Assembly: GCA_005877225.1 (NCBI GenBank)
Contig: VBPK01000107.1
Location: forward strand, 1 to 13,486
DNA: 13,486 nucleotides
DNA from: Nitrososphaerota archaeon
Lineage (GTDB): Archaea > Thermoproteota > Nitrososphaeria > Nitrososphaerales > Gagatemarchaeaceae
Direction of reading: 5' to 3'
This document shows positions 12,078 to 13,486 of the stretch, in pieces. The translations under genes and the position numbers were made by a program. The notes under the pieces are model-generated. The model saw only the letters and a list, made by a program, of their open reading frames with translations. It searched no databases and was not told the origin of the DNA. Position 1 is the stretch's first letter, and the number at the start of each line of letters is the position of its first letter.

Positions 12078-13339
12078 CCTCCCACGACTGAAGTCGTGGG
12101 CTTCCAGCGGCGAGCTTCTTGCTGGGTGGCACGATTCTCGCCGCGTATAGTTCCTGCTTCACCGACCGGGCTTGCGCGTCCCGTTGTCGGGACGAGTAGA
12201 GGTCCTGTCTCCACAGGCTTGAGTTCGGGCCTGTCCAGCCCTACCTGAGCGAGTCCTCGCTTCAGCACTATCCAGGCCGCGTTGAAGTCGCGGTCCAACA
12301 TCTTCTTGCAACCCCGGCAGTCAAAGACGCGGACGCTGAGAGGGACCTGGTTCAACGCCCCACAGAAAGAGCACTCCTGCGTCGAGTACTCGGGCGGTAC
12401 TCTGACCACGAGCCTAGCGGAGCGCGCCACCTTGCGCTCTGTGAAGCGTCGAAGCTGACCCCAACCGGCATCGGTGATCGACTTCGCGAGTGCGTGGTTT
12501 CTGACCATGTTCCTGACCCTTAGGTCCTCGAAGGCGATCAAGTCGTGCCTTCCCACAAGCTCGGCGCACAGCTTGTGGTTGAAGTCCGCGCGCTGGTTGG
12601 CAACCTTGGCGTGCTGGACAGCTACGAGCAGTCTGGCATGGACTCTGTTCTCCGAGCCTTTGCGCGTCCTCGAGAAGCTCCTTTGGAGGCGATTCAGCCT
12701 CCCCTCGGCCTTCGTGAGGAACTGCGGGTGTGGAATCTTCACGCCGTCCGTGGTCGCAATCAGTGATTTCAATCCCAAGTCTATTCCGACGGGCGATGCG
12801 GGCTTCGTCGATGGTTGCGCTATTTCTTCGTCGTCTTCATACACCAGAGAGACGTGCCACTTGCCGTTCGGTTCCCTTACAACGGTGCAGGTCTTCGGCT
12901 TCCCGTGCGGGAGCTGCCTGTGAAACACGGCCTTGACGTTCCCGACCTTCGAGAGGAAGAGCCTCCTCCGGATCGCGTCCGGCTTCACTGAACCGTTGTA
13001 CGCCTGGGGATAGGTGAACGAGCCAGACGAGGAGAACTTCTTGAACCTTGGATATCCCGCCCGGTGCTCGAAGAACGCCTTGAAGGCTCTGTCGAGGCGT
13101 CTGAGAATATCCTGTCCTGCCTGCGAGTAGAGTTCCCCCAACAGCGGGTCCAAGCGCCTCTCTGCAGTGAGAATCCAGCACTGCTGGCTGTACGAGGTGG
13201 AGAGCCGCTCCTCCTCCCAGCGCCTCTTCCTGTGGGCGAGGGCGTCGTTCCAGAGCCGCCGCGATGTCTCTATCATCCTGAGAAGTCTGAGCTCCTGCTT
13301 GTGGTTCGGATACAGACGGAATCGGAACGCTGTCTTCAT
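11996..13339 (-). CDS. tnpB: TnpB RNA-guided nuclease (IS200/IS605, IS1341-type)
   Basis: A 447-aa OrfB/TnpB protein, the compact RuvC nuclease ancestral to Cas12, guided by an RNA made from its own element. N-terminal helix-turn-helix and WED-like region at about 1-180 (RFRLYPNHKQ at the start). RuvC catalytic residues all present: D187 (PVGIDLGLKS), E271 (LIAFEDLRV) and D351 (DRDFNAA). Zinc finger pairs C323/C326 and C341/C344. The family usually ends near residue 400-415; here the frame has no stop before the right-end hairpin, is translated through it (KPTTSVVGG, 413-421) and continues 26 residues into flanking host DNA, overlapping the 69-aa gene. Start ATG 13339; a TATA-like box is centred about 35 bases upstream. 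No tnpA is present. It looks active as a nuclease but needs a transposase in trans to move. Confidence 0.93.
   Translation of the reverse strand: MKTAFRFRLYPNHKQELRLLRMIETSRRLWNDALAHRKRRWEEERLSTSYSQQCWILTAERRLDPLLGELYSQAGQDILRRLDRAFKAFFEHRAGYPRFKKFSSSGSFTYPQAYNGSVKPDAIRRRLFLSKVGNVKAVFHRQLPHGKPKTCTVVREPNGKWHVSLVYEDDEEIAQPSTKPASPVGIDLGLKSLIATTDGVKIPHPQFLTKAEGRLNRLQRSFSRTRKGSENRVHARLLVAVQHAKVANQRADFNHKLCAELVGRHDLIAFEDLRVRNMVRNHALAKSITDAGWGQLRRFTERKVARSARLVVRVPPEYSTQECSFCGALNQVPLSVRVFDCRGCKKMLDRDFNAAWIVLKRGLAQVGLDRPELKPVETGPLLVPTTGRASPVGEAGTIRGENRATQQEARRWKPTTSVVGGCHLKEIIMAQRRHFRSCPITQKKKRN
12075..12250 (-). ncRNA. Predicted omega/re-RNA of TnpB with guide in the flank
   Basis: In characterised IS200/IS605 elements the guide RNA comes from the tnpB 3' end and the right end, and its last 16-20 bases are flanking DNA. 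By that rule the scaffold here would be about 12075-12250 on the minus strand, ending near the hairpin at 12081-12100, and the guide would be the next bases downstream, inside the 69-aa gene. The position is inferred from family knowledge; only the hairpin is directly visible, and the 5' limit is a guess. Confidence 0.4.
12081..12100 (-). repeat. Right-end hairpin of the tnpB element
   Basis: Perfect 8-bp stem CCCACGAC / GTCGTGGG with a TGAA loop (plus strand), immediately followed on the minus strand by GAGGATGTCAC, a common right-end context of archaeal IS605-type elements. It is translated in the tnpB frame as part of KPTTSVV. Confidence 0.8.
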
Positions 13340-13369
13340 GCCACCCAGAAGATGATACTAGGTTATTCC

Positions 13370-13377
13370 ATTTAAGC
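13370..13377 (-). promoter_or_regulatory. TATA-like box of tnpB
   Basis: Minus-strand GCTTAAAT is centred about 35 bases upstream of the ATG at 13339, predicting a leader of about 8 bases. It lies inside the element, between the left-end hairpin and tnpB. Confidence 0.45.
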
Positions 13378-13392
13378 CCCAACGCGATTCAT

Positions 13393-13413
13393 CCAACGGC
13401 TGAAGCCCGTGGG
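13393..13413 (-). repeat. Left-end hairpin of the tnpB element
   Basis: CCAACGG (13393-13399) pairs with CCGTGGG (13407-13413) over 7 positions with one mismatch, around a 7-base loop CTGAAGC. Its loop and right arm (TGAAGC...CGTGGGCTT) match the right-end hairpin region. Confidence 0.65.
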
Positions 13414-13486
13414 CTTTCTCGTCACATGCGGTAAGCGTCGCAAGACTACGCGTTGAAGCACTCCTCCTGGTTGTACTGCATACCGT

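Larger units (their letters stand above)
12075..13425 (-). mobile_element. tnpB-only IS200/IS605-type element
   Basis: The element is oriented on the minus strand. Left end: imperfect hairpin at 13393-13413. Right end: perfect hairpin at 12081-12100. The two end motifs resemble each other in the same orientation (CCnACGnCTGAAG ... CGTGGGCTT on the plus strand), as expected for subterminal hairpins recognised by a Y1 TnpA; there are no terminal inverted repeats and no target duplication is expected. The only gene is tnpB. Exact ends cannot be fixed without an empty site: the right end falls within about 12068-12078 and the left within about 13414-13436. Confidence 0.75.

Noticed and set aside
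12474..12923. Long plus-strand frame opposite tnpB
   Set aside because: Antisense shadow of the tnpB coding sequence with no promoter or motif of its own.

Overview
The window reads as archaeal chromosome. Seven or more gene starts have an A/T-rich TATA-like box centred about 24-33 bases upstream and no Shine-Dalgarno motif, the layout expected for archaeal leaderless transcripts. TTG and GTG starts occur, and the families fit: a HerA/DUF87 ATPase, a tricorn-factor-like M1 aminopeptidase, an APC permease of the GSDIYV type, and a lone tnpB element. A Thermoproteota/Nitrososphaeria-like or Thermoplasmatota-like host is possible, but I cannot place it more exactly from this sequence. I saw no tRNA, rRNA or CRISPR array.

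Layout. 1-1534: the start of a minus-strand acetamidase/formamidase-like gene diverges from a plus-strand M20 metallopeptidase, and both could use one TATA box. 1535-2733: a short-gene and relic zone with a decayed copy of part of the downstream HerA-like gene (about 1567-1690), an eight-cysteine zinc protein (1934-2149) and two tiny overlapping ORFs (2330-2618). 2734-4227: HerA-like ATPase. 4453-5443: a four-TM membrane protein with a probable Ig-like C-terminal domain, split by a frameshift near 5129-5160. 5580-6986: APC amino acid permease, convergent with a DUF1801 gene (7012-7383, minus), which diverges from a large M1 aminopeptidase (7460-9898). 9899-11860: low gene density, with a 78-aa hypothetical, two miniature very basic proteins (35 aa and 31 aa) with good promoters, a decayed methyltransferase and a possible radC relic. 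11868-13425: a tnpB-only IS200/IS605-type (IS1341-like) element with both end hairpins and an intact-looking RuvC nuclease, abutting a 69-aa Lys/Glu-rich gene whose ATG lies at the element's right end.

How the genes fit together. The M20 peptidase, M1 aminopeptidase and APC permease together suggest peptide and amino-acid use (final peptide trimming, deacylation, uptake), but they are separately promoted rather than one operon. The right third looks like a decay and insertion zone. The best candidates for something undescribed are the two miniature basic proteins, the internally repeated cross-brace zinc protein, and the tnpB element whose reading frame and predicted guide RNA run into the adjacent small gene.
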